From the NCBI GenBank assembly GCA_019321725.1, contig CM033122.1, positions 992,001 to 1,056,000 on the forward strand: a stretch of DNA of 64,000 bases, in the 5' to 3' direction. Below are positions 21,001 to 33,033 of this stretch, in pieces (the stretch's first letter is position 1; the number at the start of each line of letters is the position of its first letter). The translations under genes and the position numbers were made by a program. The notes beneath the pieces were generated by a model. The model was not told where the DNA came from. It was given only the letters and a program-made list of their open reading frames with translations, and searched no databases. This DNA is from Paulownia fortunei. Its lineage: Eukaryota > Streptophyta > Magnoliopsida > Lamiales > Paulowniaceae.

Positions 21001-21998
21001 CCCCGGTCCAAGAAATAGAAAAACACACAGTTGTGCACAGTCACCACCACTCACCACGTACTGTATACCTCCCACCCCCCATTATAGACACACACGCACT
21101 AATAAACACATTTCCTTAATTTGTTTGTAATTTTTTAATAATCCAAGATGTCACCAAAATAGTTGAAAAACATTTTTGTGAAGATTTTACCAGTAAAAAT
21201 TAGTCTTTTTTAGTCCTTTTTTTTTCTTCTCAATATTGTATGGACCTTCCCACATTATAACATTTCAAGATTTTATGAAAAAATAGTTTAACAAATTTCT
21301 TTATGTTTCAAGAATATAGGGAAGATAGTTTAGTACTTCATAATGATGTATTATTGCTGTCTTTCAATGTACAATCCTGCCAACAAATTTTGTTTGTGGC
21401 TCTCTATGGTACCCACTTAAAGAAACTAATAATGATGTTTCAATGTAACTGTCATTTTAATTCTTTTTGAAAAAAAAAAGAAAAAAATCCACTTTTATTG
21501 GAAAAAAGAATCACACAAGGAAAAAGAATTATAGAATTCAGAAATTCTCTTTTTCTTTAGATGATTTATTATTTATTTTTCTTGGAAAAACCATAAATTC
21601 ATAATGATTTAATTCTAATAATTCTTTTGAAGGGCTATCTCTGAAGTCTGAACATCCCACCCCACCCCCCACCTTCACTCTTTTTTCCATAAATGCCCAT
21701 ATTTAAGTTTTATTCTTTTCAAGCTGAAAAACAGCTATTTTTACAGCTCTTAAAAGCTCTGGTCCTCCTCGGTATGAGTCGTTGCTTATCAGTTGCTTCA
21801 CAGATTCATTAAGACGCGTATATCTTTCTTCCCTTTTATTTTCTCTCCTTTTTATCTTGCTTTTGATTCTTCATTTTCAATTTTTTTTCATCCCCAGGAT
21901 CTTCTCTATCTCTGTTTCAAAGTTTATCATTTGATCCTTTGTGAAGCTTCATTTGAAACATCAGAAGGAAAGTTTATTATTCAAAGGGCTTCTCCGGA
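18005..21998. other. Intergenic region, AT-rich, no gene seen
   Basis: Contains an (AT)n microsatellite at 18671-18697 and several A/T homopolymers. A C-rich patch lies at 20968-21085 (runs of CCCC and CACC) and another at 21655-21675. The last 200-300 bp before 21999 (pyrimidine-rich, TTCTTCCCTTTTATTTTCTC) are probably the IQD leader. Confidence 0.4.
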
Positions 21999-24499
21999 AT
22001 GGGGGCTTCAGGCAAATGGATTAAAGCATTGATAGGACTCAAGAAACCTGATAAAGATGACCATGTATGCTTAAAACTCCGTCAAAAACTTCAATCTTTT
22101 CAATTTTTTATTACATTAATTAGTCAGTTGATGGTACCATTTATGCTTCTACTTCCACGAAATTTGACATCTTTTTTGTTCTTCACTTCATTTATAAGAT
22201 GAGAATTTAAATTTTTTGTCATATGTACATGGGTTATCCTCTTGATTTTCTTCTTTTTATTACAAATGTTGACTAAAAATCTAATCTTCTGCTACCCATA
22301 ACGTACATCGATTCAAAAGGTGAAGTTTAATTATCTTTATTGCATATATCTGGCGGTGTGTGTTATATTTACTTCATACATTGCCATTTGTGTTGAATCT
22401 ATGTTGTATGCTTGTTACTGCAAATGTTGATTCAAAATCTAATCTTCCTGCTGCCTGTAACATAACTGAAAAGAATAAGTTTTACTGGTCTGTTACGGTA
22501 TACATTTTAACTAAAGGTACAAGCTTTAATGGTTTCTTGTTTTGCATACATTCCCTTTATGCTTGATTTCTCTGTTGAATATACGATGCCCCTGCTGATT
22601 TTTCTTTCAACTTTCTGTTTTCAACCTCTGCTTTTTAAAGGAAAAAGTTGGTGGAAAGGGCAAAAAATGGAGGATATGGAGGAGTTCATCAGGGGATCTT
22701 GGTGGGTCCTCATGGAAAGGTTTCAAAAGAAATGGGGGAACCATTGGTGGGTCAGATTTCTCTTCTGATTCTTCATCTGTGAACAATGATGCTTTCACTG
22801 CTGCTGTTGCAACTGTTGTGAGGGCTCCTCCTAAAGATTTCAGGGTTGTGAGGCAAGAATGGGCTGCCATTAGGATCCAAACTGCATTCAGAGGATTTTT
22901 GGTGAGCGTCTTTTACATGGGGTATCTTTTGAAGAAAAGCAGTTTCTGTTTGACTTTGTAACTTTTCACTTTTGTTTCATACTTCATTCGTGTGACTTAT
23001 TTGCTTGGTTTGGGAGCTTCATTCCCTATTATGTATGACTTAGTTCAGCTGCGGGAAAAAAAAAATAGGGTGACCTCAGTTTTGAATATTTTTTCTTGTA
23101 ATTGAAACTTAGAATGATATAATGTAGGGCATAGAAAATTATCTTTTAGATGTCTTCTAGAATTTGTAGTGTCTTTATTTTTTATTCTTCTTTTTCTGAT
23201 TGAAAAGAAAAATTATACATAATCAAATGTCTTTCATGTGAAAGGATGATTAAATATTTTCCAAATTTCACTTGAATGATTAATTCGTTATCTGTTGCTG
23301 GGCTTATATCTTAGGCAAGAAGAGCTTTAAGGGCTTTGAAAGGATTGGTGAGACTTCAAGCCATAGTCCGTGGCCGGCAGGTTCGAAAACAAGCTGCTGT
23401 AACTCTTAGGTGCATGCAAGCTCTTGTTCGTGTACAAGCTCGGGTCAGAGCTCGTCGAGCTCGTATGTCTGTAGAGGGACAGGCTGTGCAGAAGATGCTG
23501 GATGAACGCCACAGCAAGGATGATCTCTTAAAACAGGCTGAGGTAGTCCAGCATCTCTTTATTGCAATTGTCATTCTATTCCTAGATTATCAAATTTCAT
23601 TGCCGCTGTAGACAAATTTCATTCGCTGGAACTTTGCAGGAAGGGTGGTGTGATAGTAGAGGAACCCTGGATGAGGTTAAGACAAAGATACAAATGAGGC
23701 AAGAGGGAGCTGTCAAGAGAGAGAGAGCACATGCATACTCTCTAGCTCAAAAGGTATTGAGCAGGCAACACCTTTGTTCTTCACTTCTTCTCCTCTTGCT
23801 TTCAACAGTACATTTATTTTCTTCTTTCTTCCCCAGTGGAAGTCAAGCCAAAGTATTGATTCCTGCACGCATGTTTCTGTACCCTCACTAAAAAGTCGTG
23901 AATTTGATAAGAATAACTGGGGCTGGAGCTGGCTGGAACGGTGGATGATGGCAAAGCCTTGGGAAAATAGATTAATGGAACAAATCAATACTGACCACCC
24001 TTTGGAGACAACTCCACCATATAAGACCTGCAGGGATTTTACTAAAGGAAATCTTTCTAGGTTGTCTGAACCAAGTTCCGTGAAAGTCAGGAAGAACAAT
24101 GTCACCACGAGGATATCAGCAAAGCCTCCTCTAGTTGCACAAGCTACTCACGCGTCTTCTAGCCCGAGTTCTGACTTCAGGTACGATGAGAGCTCGGCTT
24201 CATCTTCAATTTTCACAACCACAACTCCAGTTTCTGGAAACACTATTTCAGATAGAACAGAAGAGAGCAACAGCAGTAGACCGAATTATATGAACATGAC
24301 AGAAGCTACCAAGGCCAAGCAGAGGAACCACAGTACTCAAAGGCAGTCCATGGATGAATTTCAGTTTCTTAAAAAGTCGATGGCATTCAGTAATGGTGAT
24401 TCAAAAAGCAGTGCTGGTTCTGATTCTTGTATAGTCCCTATGTCTAGACCTCTTTGCCTACCAACAAGAATGGATAAGTTCTCAAGGAAAGGTAACTGA
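21999..24499 (+). CDS. IQD (IQ67-domain) calmodulin-binding protein
   Basis: Five exons: 21999-22064, 22641-22901, 23315-23542, 23640-23753, 23837-24499, all GT-AG and in phase, giving 443 residues. The N-terminus [16 protein letters not shown] is typical of IQD proteins. The IQ67 domain spans about 97-163 with stacked IQ motifs ([52 protein letters not shown]); the intron after RGFL is at the position usual for IQD genes. The C-terminal half is Ser/Thr-rich and basic, with the [18 protein letters not shown] segment common in the family. IQD proteins are scaffolds that link calcium/calmodulin signalling to microtubules, kinesin light-chain-related proteins and membrane or nuclear sites. I cannot assign an IQD number. 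Confidence 0.93.
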
Positions 24500-24886
24500 T
24501 AGAAAGGGTTGCTTCTAGAAGTTGTCTTAATATTTTAATTGAATTTACAACAGCTTGTTGTTGTTATGTTAAAACTAACTAACCCTATCGTGTTCTGAAC
24601 GAGGGCTTGAGGTATGATTTGAATTCTGCATTCTGTAAAGTTGTAAGTTATGATTTTTGGGTCAATTAAATGCTATTTAAACCATCAAAATGAAACTGGT
24701 AAGATTTGTTTGGAGAAGTTTTTCAGACCTGTTTGCATGAATTGAACTGCATGTACTTCTATAATGTATGAACGTGAGTCTATGGAATCAAATAGCAGGT
24801 TTTGCCCGTCAATTTGATTCAGAACTACACTTTTAATTATTTGAGTCCATACATGATGAGCTTCTACATTTATTTTTTTGCGACTT
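24500..24886. other. Convergent 3' region between IQD and MAX1
   Basis: 387 bp separates the two stop codons. Both genes need their 3' UTR and polyadenylation signals here, so the transcripts may overlap. No other feature is recognised. Confidence 0.6.
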
Positions 24887-27800
24887 TCATGCACGTTTGA
24901 TGGCTTGAACTTTTACCCCATGTCTGAAGTTAAGTACTATGCCATACTCCAGTTCCAAAGGATTCTCCATCTGTGGGGAATGCCGGAATACATACTTTCT
25001 GTATAGATGAATCATCGAAAGTTTAATTTCTTGCATGGAGAATTTCTGTCCAATGCATGCTCGAGGCCCTATTCCAAAGGGAATGTTGGCATAAGGATGC
25101 CTTCTTTTCTCCTCTTCACCATTTGGATCGAACCTCTCTGGTCTGAACTTCTCCGGTTCAGGGAAATTTTTTGGATCTTTTGCTAGAACTCCAAGAGCCA
25201 ACCACACCCAAGTGCCCTGCTAGATTAGAAGCTAATCTTAGTAAAGTTCATATAATTAAACATACATAGTGCACAGAGTCTAAAAGCAAGATTTTTTATC
25301 TTTGGGATCTATTAGACTGAAACAGACCCTATATCCAAGAATTTACCCAAAAAGAAAGGGTTTAACCTCTATCTTTATATTGACAATGATGCAGAAGGAA
25401 AAATGGGTTGTACCTTTGGAAGGACATAACCTCCAATATTAACTTGGGCTGATGTTTCTCTAGCAACTAAGGGAGACACTGTGTAGAACCTCATTGCTTC
25501 TTTAATCACCTGCACTCAGAAATCAAGAAATGCAATGAGATTTATCTCGTCATAACTCTTACTTGAGAAGGCAACAGTATTCTTCTGCTAAATTGCATAA
25601 ACTAGATGTATTATTGTGTAGCTCTCCAAATTGCTCTTTTGTTTCACTACTAAAAACATAGAAACCTGCCTGATCAAGATAAGGAAATCTGTGCTGAAGA
25701 TCATGGGCCGTAGGCATCTGATCATGAGGACCAAACGCATCAATCTCTTCTAGCACCTTTTTCTCGACTTCTGGATGGAAAGCAACCAGATAAATAATAC
25801 TAGATAATGTAAATGATGTAGTTGCCGATCCAGCCAATAAGTGCTCGTAAGTTACTGCACTAACATAATCTGATGTGAAGACATTCTTTGCAGCTGTCTC
25901 TGACTCTCTTGCGCTAAGTATAAGGGACAGAAAATCCTTTGAGCCACGGTCATTGTTTTTCATTCTGTTCTGAACAATCTCATCAAGCCGGCTACTCAAA
26001 TTCTTGTTTGTTCGATCAACTTTCCAGTCCATGGTGCCAGGTATTCTCTTGAGAATCTGGCGAAATGGTTCCTGGAGAATAGGAATAAGCAGGCCTAATA
26101 TGATTGAAATTGAGCCAGATAAATCCATCTTAAGCTGGGTCGTAGAGTAAATGTGTTGATTGATAAATTCTTGGACGTGATCTTCTCCATGTTTATCATT
26201 CACTTTATTGACAGAACCATCACCTGATTTTGGCTTGGAGAGGCCAAAGTCCACCCCAAATGCAGCTTGACCAATTACATCTGTGGCTAGTTTGAGGGAG
26301 AGATCAGAAAAAGTGAATTCTTTAGAGTCAAGATTTTGAGTAGCAGATTCAATGAAATCTTGCATGGTAGGAACCAACTTGGCAAGGTGAGATGGCTGGT
26401 AAACAGATAGTATTGTGTTTCGCATTGTTGACCATCTTCCATCCCTGAAATTTTGTGCACAAGAAAAAAGTTCACAGCATGCTTTAGGTAGTTGAAAGAC
26501 TTGAATAGCTTTGCATCAATCTTGATCCTGATCGATGATCGCCTACAGAATTACAGAGATGAGCGCTTACTGTCATTGCTTAGCTTCATTGTACCTTGTG
26601 AAGAATAGGCCTTTTTGATGAAGTGGTGATGCTGCTATGGGAGATGGGATGCTTCTGTTGGAAATGTATTTGAATTTCTTTATACCAACTTCCCTGCAAA
26701 GTTCTGGATCTGCTACAATTACTAGTGGTTGTCTGCCCATGTGAAACCTGTTTTTCAAAACAATATCAGTTAAATCTTTCTAAGATAGCAGCATTATAGA
26801 TAGTAATTTAGGGTATGGCTGCAGCACAGGAACTTCTTCTTCTTCTTCTTTTTTTTATTTTTTTTTTATTTGATAAGATGCTGGAATAATAATTTAACAA
26901 AATAATTTCCACATTTTCTTTCATTAAACCAAAATCTTGAATTTCACCAGCATATTAAAAATAATTTTGGTGCCAAGCCAGGTACTACATATGCCGAAAG
27001 GCCAGAAGCTTAGACCTCATTTGGTTGTATTTTCGTTTTCTATTTTTGCCTTTTTTTAATTATTCAAAACTATCAAAAATATGTTAGTCTATCCCTTTTC
27101 AATAAAAACACCACCTATTTTGGTTTCCATACTTTGGTTTCCATAGTTATAGCCATCATTTTCAAAACTAAAGTACCTATTTTGTCAAAGTAGAACCAAC
27201 ATCGTCAATATTTAAAAAATGATGGTCTACAAATTTAAAAATAATTAATTTTTTAATTAATTTTTTTCCTCTATCCTCACAAGGTAATGCGACCCACACT
27301 AAATTTAATAATAATTTCTGATTCTATTATAATTTGACATAAAAAAATAATAATAATAATAAGATGTACAATAAATTAATAATAATGTTTCATCCCAATT
27401 TTTTTTACTAGCATGACATAAAGAGAGTATTAAAACCCACAAATTAACACTTTGATATTAAAACATCATTTTCAATCCAATTAGTTAACATTTCTCCACT
27501 ACTCATCCAAATATATTTTTATTTTTGCACAAAAACCAATACACAAAACAAAAAGATGTAAAAACAAAGAATGAAAATGAAAATACAACCAAACAATCTC
27601 TTATAAATTCAGAAAACCATATGCACCCTTCTGTTTAATCCTAAATAAGTAAAAAAAGGGTAACCAAAATACAAGAATACCTGAGCTGTCAAGGAATCAA
27701 CTTTACATGTGAAAGGACAAACACAAGTTTTCAGATCAATGTCAACATGAAAGCCAAGCAACTTTCTTGCTATCATTCTTCAGTTTGAACTTTGTGTCAT

Positions 27801-28314
27801 TATTACTTTTTTTACTACCTTTCAAATTCTGTATTATCCATTAAAATTCTAAAGCCTCACCTACAAAAAATAGGGGGTGGGGGGTGGGGGGGGGGTATTG
27901 TTGTTCTTGAAGCCCATATGAAAAGAAAACATATGCTACAAGTAAAGATAAAAAGAAAGTGAATCCTACAAGTCAAAAAGTTGCCTATCTCTTCTGCGTT
28001 TACAAGAAATGATCAAAACAAGGGCTGATTTTCACCAAAGAAATTCAGAAAAGAAACCTGAATATAGGACCATAGCGCTTGGCAAGAATGGAGAACACAT
28101 CAGGGCCATACTTAGCAAGCAAAGGAAGGTGTCCAACCACAGGCATTGCTGGAGGTCCAGGCACTTTTCTAACACCCCAATAAGGTCCATAAAAGTAGCC
28201 CAAAACTCCCGCTACCACTGCTAAAATTGTGAATATTGTTGATAAAACAGTTGCCTTGATTAAGGGCTCTGCCATCTCTGTTAAGGGCTGAAGATTTGCA
28301 TATGAAAATTTCAT
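24887..28314 (-). CDS. MAX1: Cytochrome P450 CYP711A, carlactone oxidase (MAX1)
   Basis: Five exons on the minus strand: 28314-28058, 26747-26595, 26444-25670, 25509-25414, 25216-24887, giving 536 residues. Residues 14-38 hold the ER membrane anchor ([20 protein letters not shown]), followed by the proline hinge KVPGPPAMP. The I-helix motif AGSATT is at 341-346, the K-helix ExxR is E399-A-M-R402, and the haem loop [10 protein letters not shown] places the iron-ligating cysteine at 481. Resemblance to Arabidopsis MAX1 is strong throughout ([31 protein letters not shown]). MAX1 oxidises carlactone to carlactonoic acid, a step in strigolactone synthesis controlling shoot branching and rhizosphere signalling. 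Intron 3 must use a GC donor (CAG/GCAGGT); shifting to the nearby GT breaks the frame. Intron 1 holds a MITE. No lesions. Confidence 0.95.
27010..27603. mobile_element. Tourist-like MITE (PIF/Harbinger) in MAX1 intron 1
   Basis: TTA at 27010-27012 and TTA at 27601-27603 flank a 588-bp AT-rich element. Its ends are inverted: GACCTCATTTGGTTGTATTT at the left and, read from the right on the other strand, GAGATTGTTTGGTTGTATTT, both continuing TC-TTTTC-like. A TTA target duplication with TTTGG-type ends is the pattern of PIF/Harbinger MITEs. No coding capacity. Confidence 0.75.
27872..27895 (+). repeat. G-run tract in MAX1 intron 1
   Basis: AGGGGGTGGGGGGTGGGGGG extended by more G: three or more G-runs separated by single T residues. 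The plus strand could form a G-quadruplex; the MAX1 transcript would carry the C-rich complement. Confidence 0.6.
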
Positions 28315-30877
28315 TTTTTTGAGAGCAAAAAAGAAAGAGTGGGATTCAGAAAGAGGATTGATGATGCATTAATTCTTACAGAGGTTGGAATGAATATAAA
28401 GGGAAACTTGGCATAATATTTTATTGGGTTTATTGGTCTTTGTCATTGGTGAATGATGATAATATGGACAAATGGTGGGGTCATAAACATAATGTTGCAA
28501 GTTTTTTTTAGTCCTTTTTACTGTGTGTATTCCAGTTATAGTTGTGGGGTTTGACAATTATCTTACGTTTGCATACATAATTCAATCACTTGAAGATTAT
28601 TCAAAATTAGACTTTGGAAAAGATTTTATTGGAATTGTTAGTGATTGGATCTTAGTTCTGCAACTCATTAGTCACATCTGATATTTGAGTCCTCCAGCTG
28701 AGAGTAAGCTTCAATGGAGGTTTGACAAAATCTTGCCCTTAATTGAGATGAATGCAAAAGGATAAATGCTTAGAAATTTTTATGGATTTGGGTTTTTATA
28801 GAAGTTTTTTCTCTGATTTTTTTATTTGATGAATTGTATTGGCCACGGTTTTTATTTTTATTTTTGAATTTGGTAACTTCTCAAAAATTAAAAAAAAAAA
28901 AAGATGTATTTTTTGGTTAACTAACATTTGTTGTTACGTTCATACAAATTCAAGAATTTTGCTATTCATATAAAATAATATAATATATAACATACAAAAA
29001 TTAACATTATACTATTTGTCCATATAAAAAGTTTAAAAGGAACTCAATTCATTAATTTCTATTTTAAGAAGGCCAATGATAGTTTAGTTCGAAAATCACA
29101 AATTTTTAATGATTTTAGTGTAAAATTTCATTTTTGAATTTTTTGAATGAAAATTGGCGTGGGTTTTTTAAATTGAAAATATTTTCATGGCGTAAAATTT
29201 TATTTGAGGAGTTTTTAGTAGATTTTCAAAAAATACTATAAGAGATTAATATTAATATTTTAAACTAAAATATTGTATTTAATAGTAGTCAATAATGCAC
29301 AAACTTCGCCGTCTACTTTTATTCAATAATAATTCTTATTTTTAAATTGAGTAATATTATACTCTGTAATACAAATTCAGAGAAGTTATCATGATAACAA
29401 AAATTATGATGCGAAAAGAATTTAAAATCCTGTATTTTTAAACAACTTTAAAGGAATTATAAAATGAATTATCAATTTATCAACAAAAATTCTATACAGA
29501 TTTGCATCTTTCAGAAAATAAATTATTGAATTGTATTCTGCTATTTTGTTCCCCTATACCATTTATTCTGAGAATTCATACATAAATCACTTCAATAATT
29601 GTACACAATGTATGACTTATGATTTCTCTTCATTCGCGAGTCCTCTTAATTATAGAAAATGACCAACACAATAAAATTACATGGGATAATGTAAGTTGAA
29701 CATTGTCCTATCGTGGTTGCTTTCCCCAAGCATCAAGCTAAAGGGCATCTTGACAAAAACATCATATGATTTTTTGATAGTCCATATACAAAGAATAATT
29801 TATCTTGATTTTATAGCAAATTGTTCTACTCTATCCCAAAACTAAACACTTTATCCCTTTGACATTTTGACAGCATCAATGTTTGGCATGACAATGAAAT
29901 TTGCTTTAGATTCCTCCACCTTAGTTTTGTCTTATAATTGAACATGTCCTTTTTTTTTATCATGCGAAATCCAATACTCTTCGCATGAATTGATTAATAC
30001 CTAATCCAATAAATAATAAGACAACATTGTAAATGATTTTCTTGCTTTCTTTTTGTGTCATTTTGCGTTTGGATTAGAAGCAACTTGGGCAGCAGCTATT
30101 AGGAACAAGCCAGCCAGCGTCTTCTAGTCAAGACAATGGAATTTGTATAAACCATCGTTTTCGACAGATAGAAATGGGTCCAAAAACATTGTCGTGCCTT
30201 TACAATTAAGATATTTTGTTTTCAAAAAAATTACTAAATTTACGTTATTTTAAGGGGTTTTCAATAATTTTCCCAAAAAAAAAAGTATTAATATATATAA
30301 TCACAACACAAGATTGGTCAGTTGAATTGAAATATCAAGAACTTCACCTTTTTGCTATGCAGAATTCATGGACTATGATGAGTAAGCCAAGAAATCTAAT
30401 ATCTGATACGCAATATATAGAAAACTCATCTTCCATATAGATAGATATCTCCAGCGACATTTACAGAGACACAGTGTATGAAGTTAGATTGCAGCAGAGT
30501 CAGAGATTGGCCACATTTGCTGTCTGAGCATTGAAACTTTCCTAGGAGAGTTCTTTACAACTCTTGTTCACTGCCACCTTCTGCAGAAAAAGACAGAGAG
30601 GTAAGAAAAGGCAGACAGAAAAGAATTTTCAAAGTTACAACTGGAAAATAGAAGCAACAAAAATACAATTGAATTTCACTGAGGTAGAACACAGAAGAGT
30701 ATGATCAAATCTTGACCTCCAACCACCTCAGGTTCTTGATATGGAAAGAACAAGATATGTATCAAATACACTTAAAAAGCTACACTGAATTTAATACCCA
30801 ATATAAGGAACTGCAAGGTGTCGTGGAGGCCAAAGCAACCACATTATCACAGCCAGTTACAATATTTATGGCTTCAA
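28315..30877. other. MAX1 upstream region and HSF 3' flank
   Basis: About 2.5 kb, AT-rich, containing the MAX1 promoter on its left and the HSF 3' UTR on its right. I see no gene and no clearly bounded repeat. Confidence 0.4.
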
Positions 30878-32762
30878 CTACAGAAATCCCAATTCATCAA
30901 CAAGATCTTGTAAATCCTCACCCCAATATGGTGTTTTTGCAACCAAATCTTCGACTTCCACATCTGTAATTTGATCGGCAGCCAGGTTTTCTTCTGCCTC
31001 ATCATCAGCTATTAGATCTTCACCAAGCAACTTCTCCCATATATCCTCAGTAATGGGATTCAAGCTGGTGTCACTAGCAGAGGGCGCAGCCTCGGACAAA
31101 GAATCCTTCACATCACTGCTTGATTCATCATCTAGTGCAGCTGAAAATAGTGTCTCCATCTCCTCTTGAACATCCACAAGTTCCTCTTGATCTTGGCTTG
31201 TGTAATTCCAATGTTGATCGCTATCAATGGCAACAGATAAAACATTTTGCAAATTCTCCATGCTTGGACTCATAGTCAGTCTCCTCTTTTGCCCTATTTC
31301 AACACGTTTTTGATCATTCTTCTGCACATATTTATCCTTGTACTGCTGGACAAACATAGGATTGCTGAAGGCTTTAGCAAGGAAACTCATAATTTGTCGT
31401 TGCTTTCTCTCAGTACCACGTATCCGTTCTCCATGGCCATGATTCGCTCCCTCGAGTTATGCTGCAGTTGTTTAAGCTTCACAATTTCAGTCATCAACAC
31501 ATTCCGGTCTCTTTTCAATCTTTCGAGCTCTTCTTCCATTCCATAGTGCCCTAACTCAACACAGGGACCTCCACCTTGTTGGATCATGCTCTGCATGACA
31601 TTTCTCCTCCTTTTGATGGTCTTCAAGAGATGCTTCTGTCCTCCCAAAAACCCCTCATTAGCAAATTCCCATCTATCAGGATCCATTTTTCTAAAACCCT
31701 GCATGTTATATTATTTCAGTATACTCATAGAACTCAAAATCTAAATGTGCTTCCAGCTTATTAACATTCGAAACAGAGCAAACAACCTATAGCAGTCTCT
31801 TCCAGTAATAACATGCCAGAACCACCTTGACTGTCAAATGCAACCGTAGGAGCTTATTAGAATCAAGTAAAAAGATTACCCATGTATGTATACAAGCACA
31901 AGCCTACTAGATTAAGCTGCCCTTTATGCACACATGCTTCTGCATCAAACAAATCGTGGACCAATTTATCCTTTGCTTGTTGCAGCGCCATACTAAATCC
32001 TTCGGATTAAAACGGTCAAATACTGAAAATCCCAGTGGCAATGGGACACATCAAATTAACAGAGCACAAAAATACTCCAAAACTATTCAATTGGACACAC
32101 CAAATTAACTCAACATAAAAATACCCAAAAACTACTCAAATCTATGATTTATGAACCTTATCACACATAATGCAGCACACTGATAATCAACAATTTAGAG
32201 TAAAACAAAGGAGAAAAATAGAGTCTTAACAGGCTTCAAGAAAATTTAATTAAAACAGTCAAAAGTTACCAAAAACAACAGATAGATTATGTAAGTAAAT
32301 TTTGAAAGACAAACATCGAATTATATTTTGGAAACTTCCGAGCAAACCCTAGCTATAGATACTACTAAGCAAATAAATGCAGAAAAATCGAAAATGGTGA
32401 GATTTTGATAGTGGGTTTCCGACAACACTTACATATGTGTTGAGCTGGCGTACAAAGCTGGAGAAATTGCTGTGCTTGAAGAATCTTGGAAGCAGAGTGG
32501 TGGAGAATTTGTGTGAATCCCACACAATAAAGCTGTTCTTAGCCCTGCTCCATGAAATCACGGAATCTGTTGAAGGGTCCTCCACCATTTCAAAAGTCTT
32601 GATCAGGAATGGAGGTGTGCCCAGTTCATGCAAACCCTCTATAGGTTGTGGTAAAGAAGATGATGACGCAGCAGCACCACCACCACCACCACATGCAGCG
32701 GCGCTGCTGGTGGTGGAGGCGGTGGGAGTATCCTCTTCTATCTTCACTTCCACACCTTCCAT
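30878..32762 (-). CDS. HSFA2: Class A heat stress transcription factor (HSFA2-like) with one-base frameshift
   Basis: Two exons: 32762-32433 (110 codons) and 31698-30878, intron GT-AG in the invariant HSF position inside the DNA-binding domain (RQLNTY/GFRKMD). The domain spans about residues 44-137. The HR-A/B coiled coil follows ([20 protein letters not shown]). Near 31425 one base is missing: the frame then reads [12 protein letters not shown] and stops at 31387, while the next frame continues [19 protein letters not shown] and is open to 30878. That part keeps an NLS (IGQKRRLT), AHA activator motifs ([22 protein letters not shown]) and a C-terminal export-type signal ([11 protein letters not shown]). 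All later parts are intact, so this is either a sequence error or a very recent mutation; unrepaired, the product would be 213 residues, without activation domain. HSFA2 is the main heat-induced HSF and amplifies the heat response. Assignment to A2 rather than A6 is from the C-terminus, moderate certainty. Confidence 0.85.
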
Positions 32763-32870
32763 TCCCTAATATCAATCGAAACTGTATTTTTTTTTCGATT
32801 TAATTTGTTGAGTTTTGTGCTTGAAGTTGAAGCCATACTTTCCTGCATTCGTTGAAGGATGAAAGAGTGA

Positions 32871-32932
32871 GTGATATATACATACATATATATATATATA
32901 TATATATGGGTGTGGAGCGGAAAATTCTGGAG
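32871..32932 (-). promoter_or_regulatory. HSF core promoter: TATA repeat and proximal heat shock element
   Basis: An alternating TATATA tract at 32878-32907 lies 115-145 bp before the start codon and could serve as TATA box. Just upstream, 32920-32932 reads GAAAATTCTGGAG, three alternating units of the nGAAn type (GAA-TTC-GAG). Confidence 0.6.
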
Positions 32933-32966
32933 AGAGTGGAAATCTTTTTTAGATATTTCCATTAAT

Positions 32967-33010
32967 TTGGCCAGGTGGGATATTATCCATTTTTGTTGGC
33001 CAGGTGGGAT
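32967..33010 (-). repeat. Duplicated 15-mer in the HSF promoter
   Basis: TTGGCCAGGTGGGAT occurs at 32967-32981 and again at 32996-33010, 29 bp apart, between the proximal and distal heat shock elements. It could be a paired protein-binding site or a small duplication. Confidence 0.5.
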
Positions 33011-33033
33011 GGTTATAATTTGTTGAAAAGATC

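Noticed and set aside
23713..24108. 131-codon minus-strand ORF
   Set aside because: Antisense shadow of the last IQD exons.
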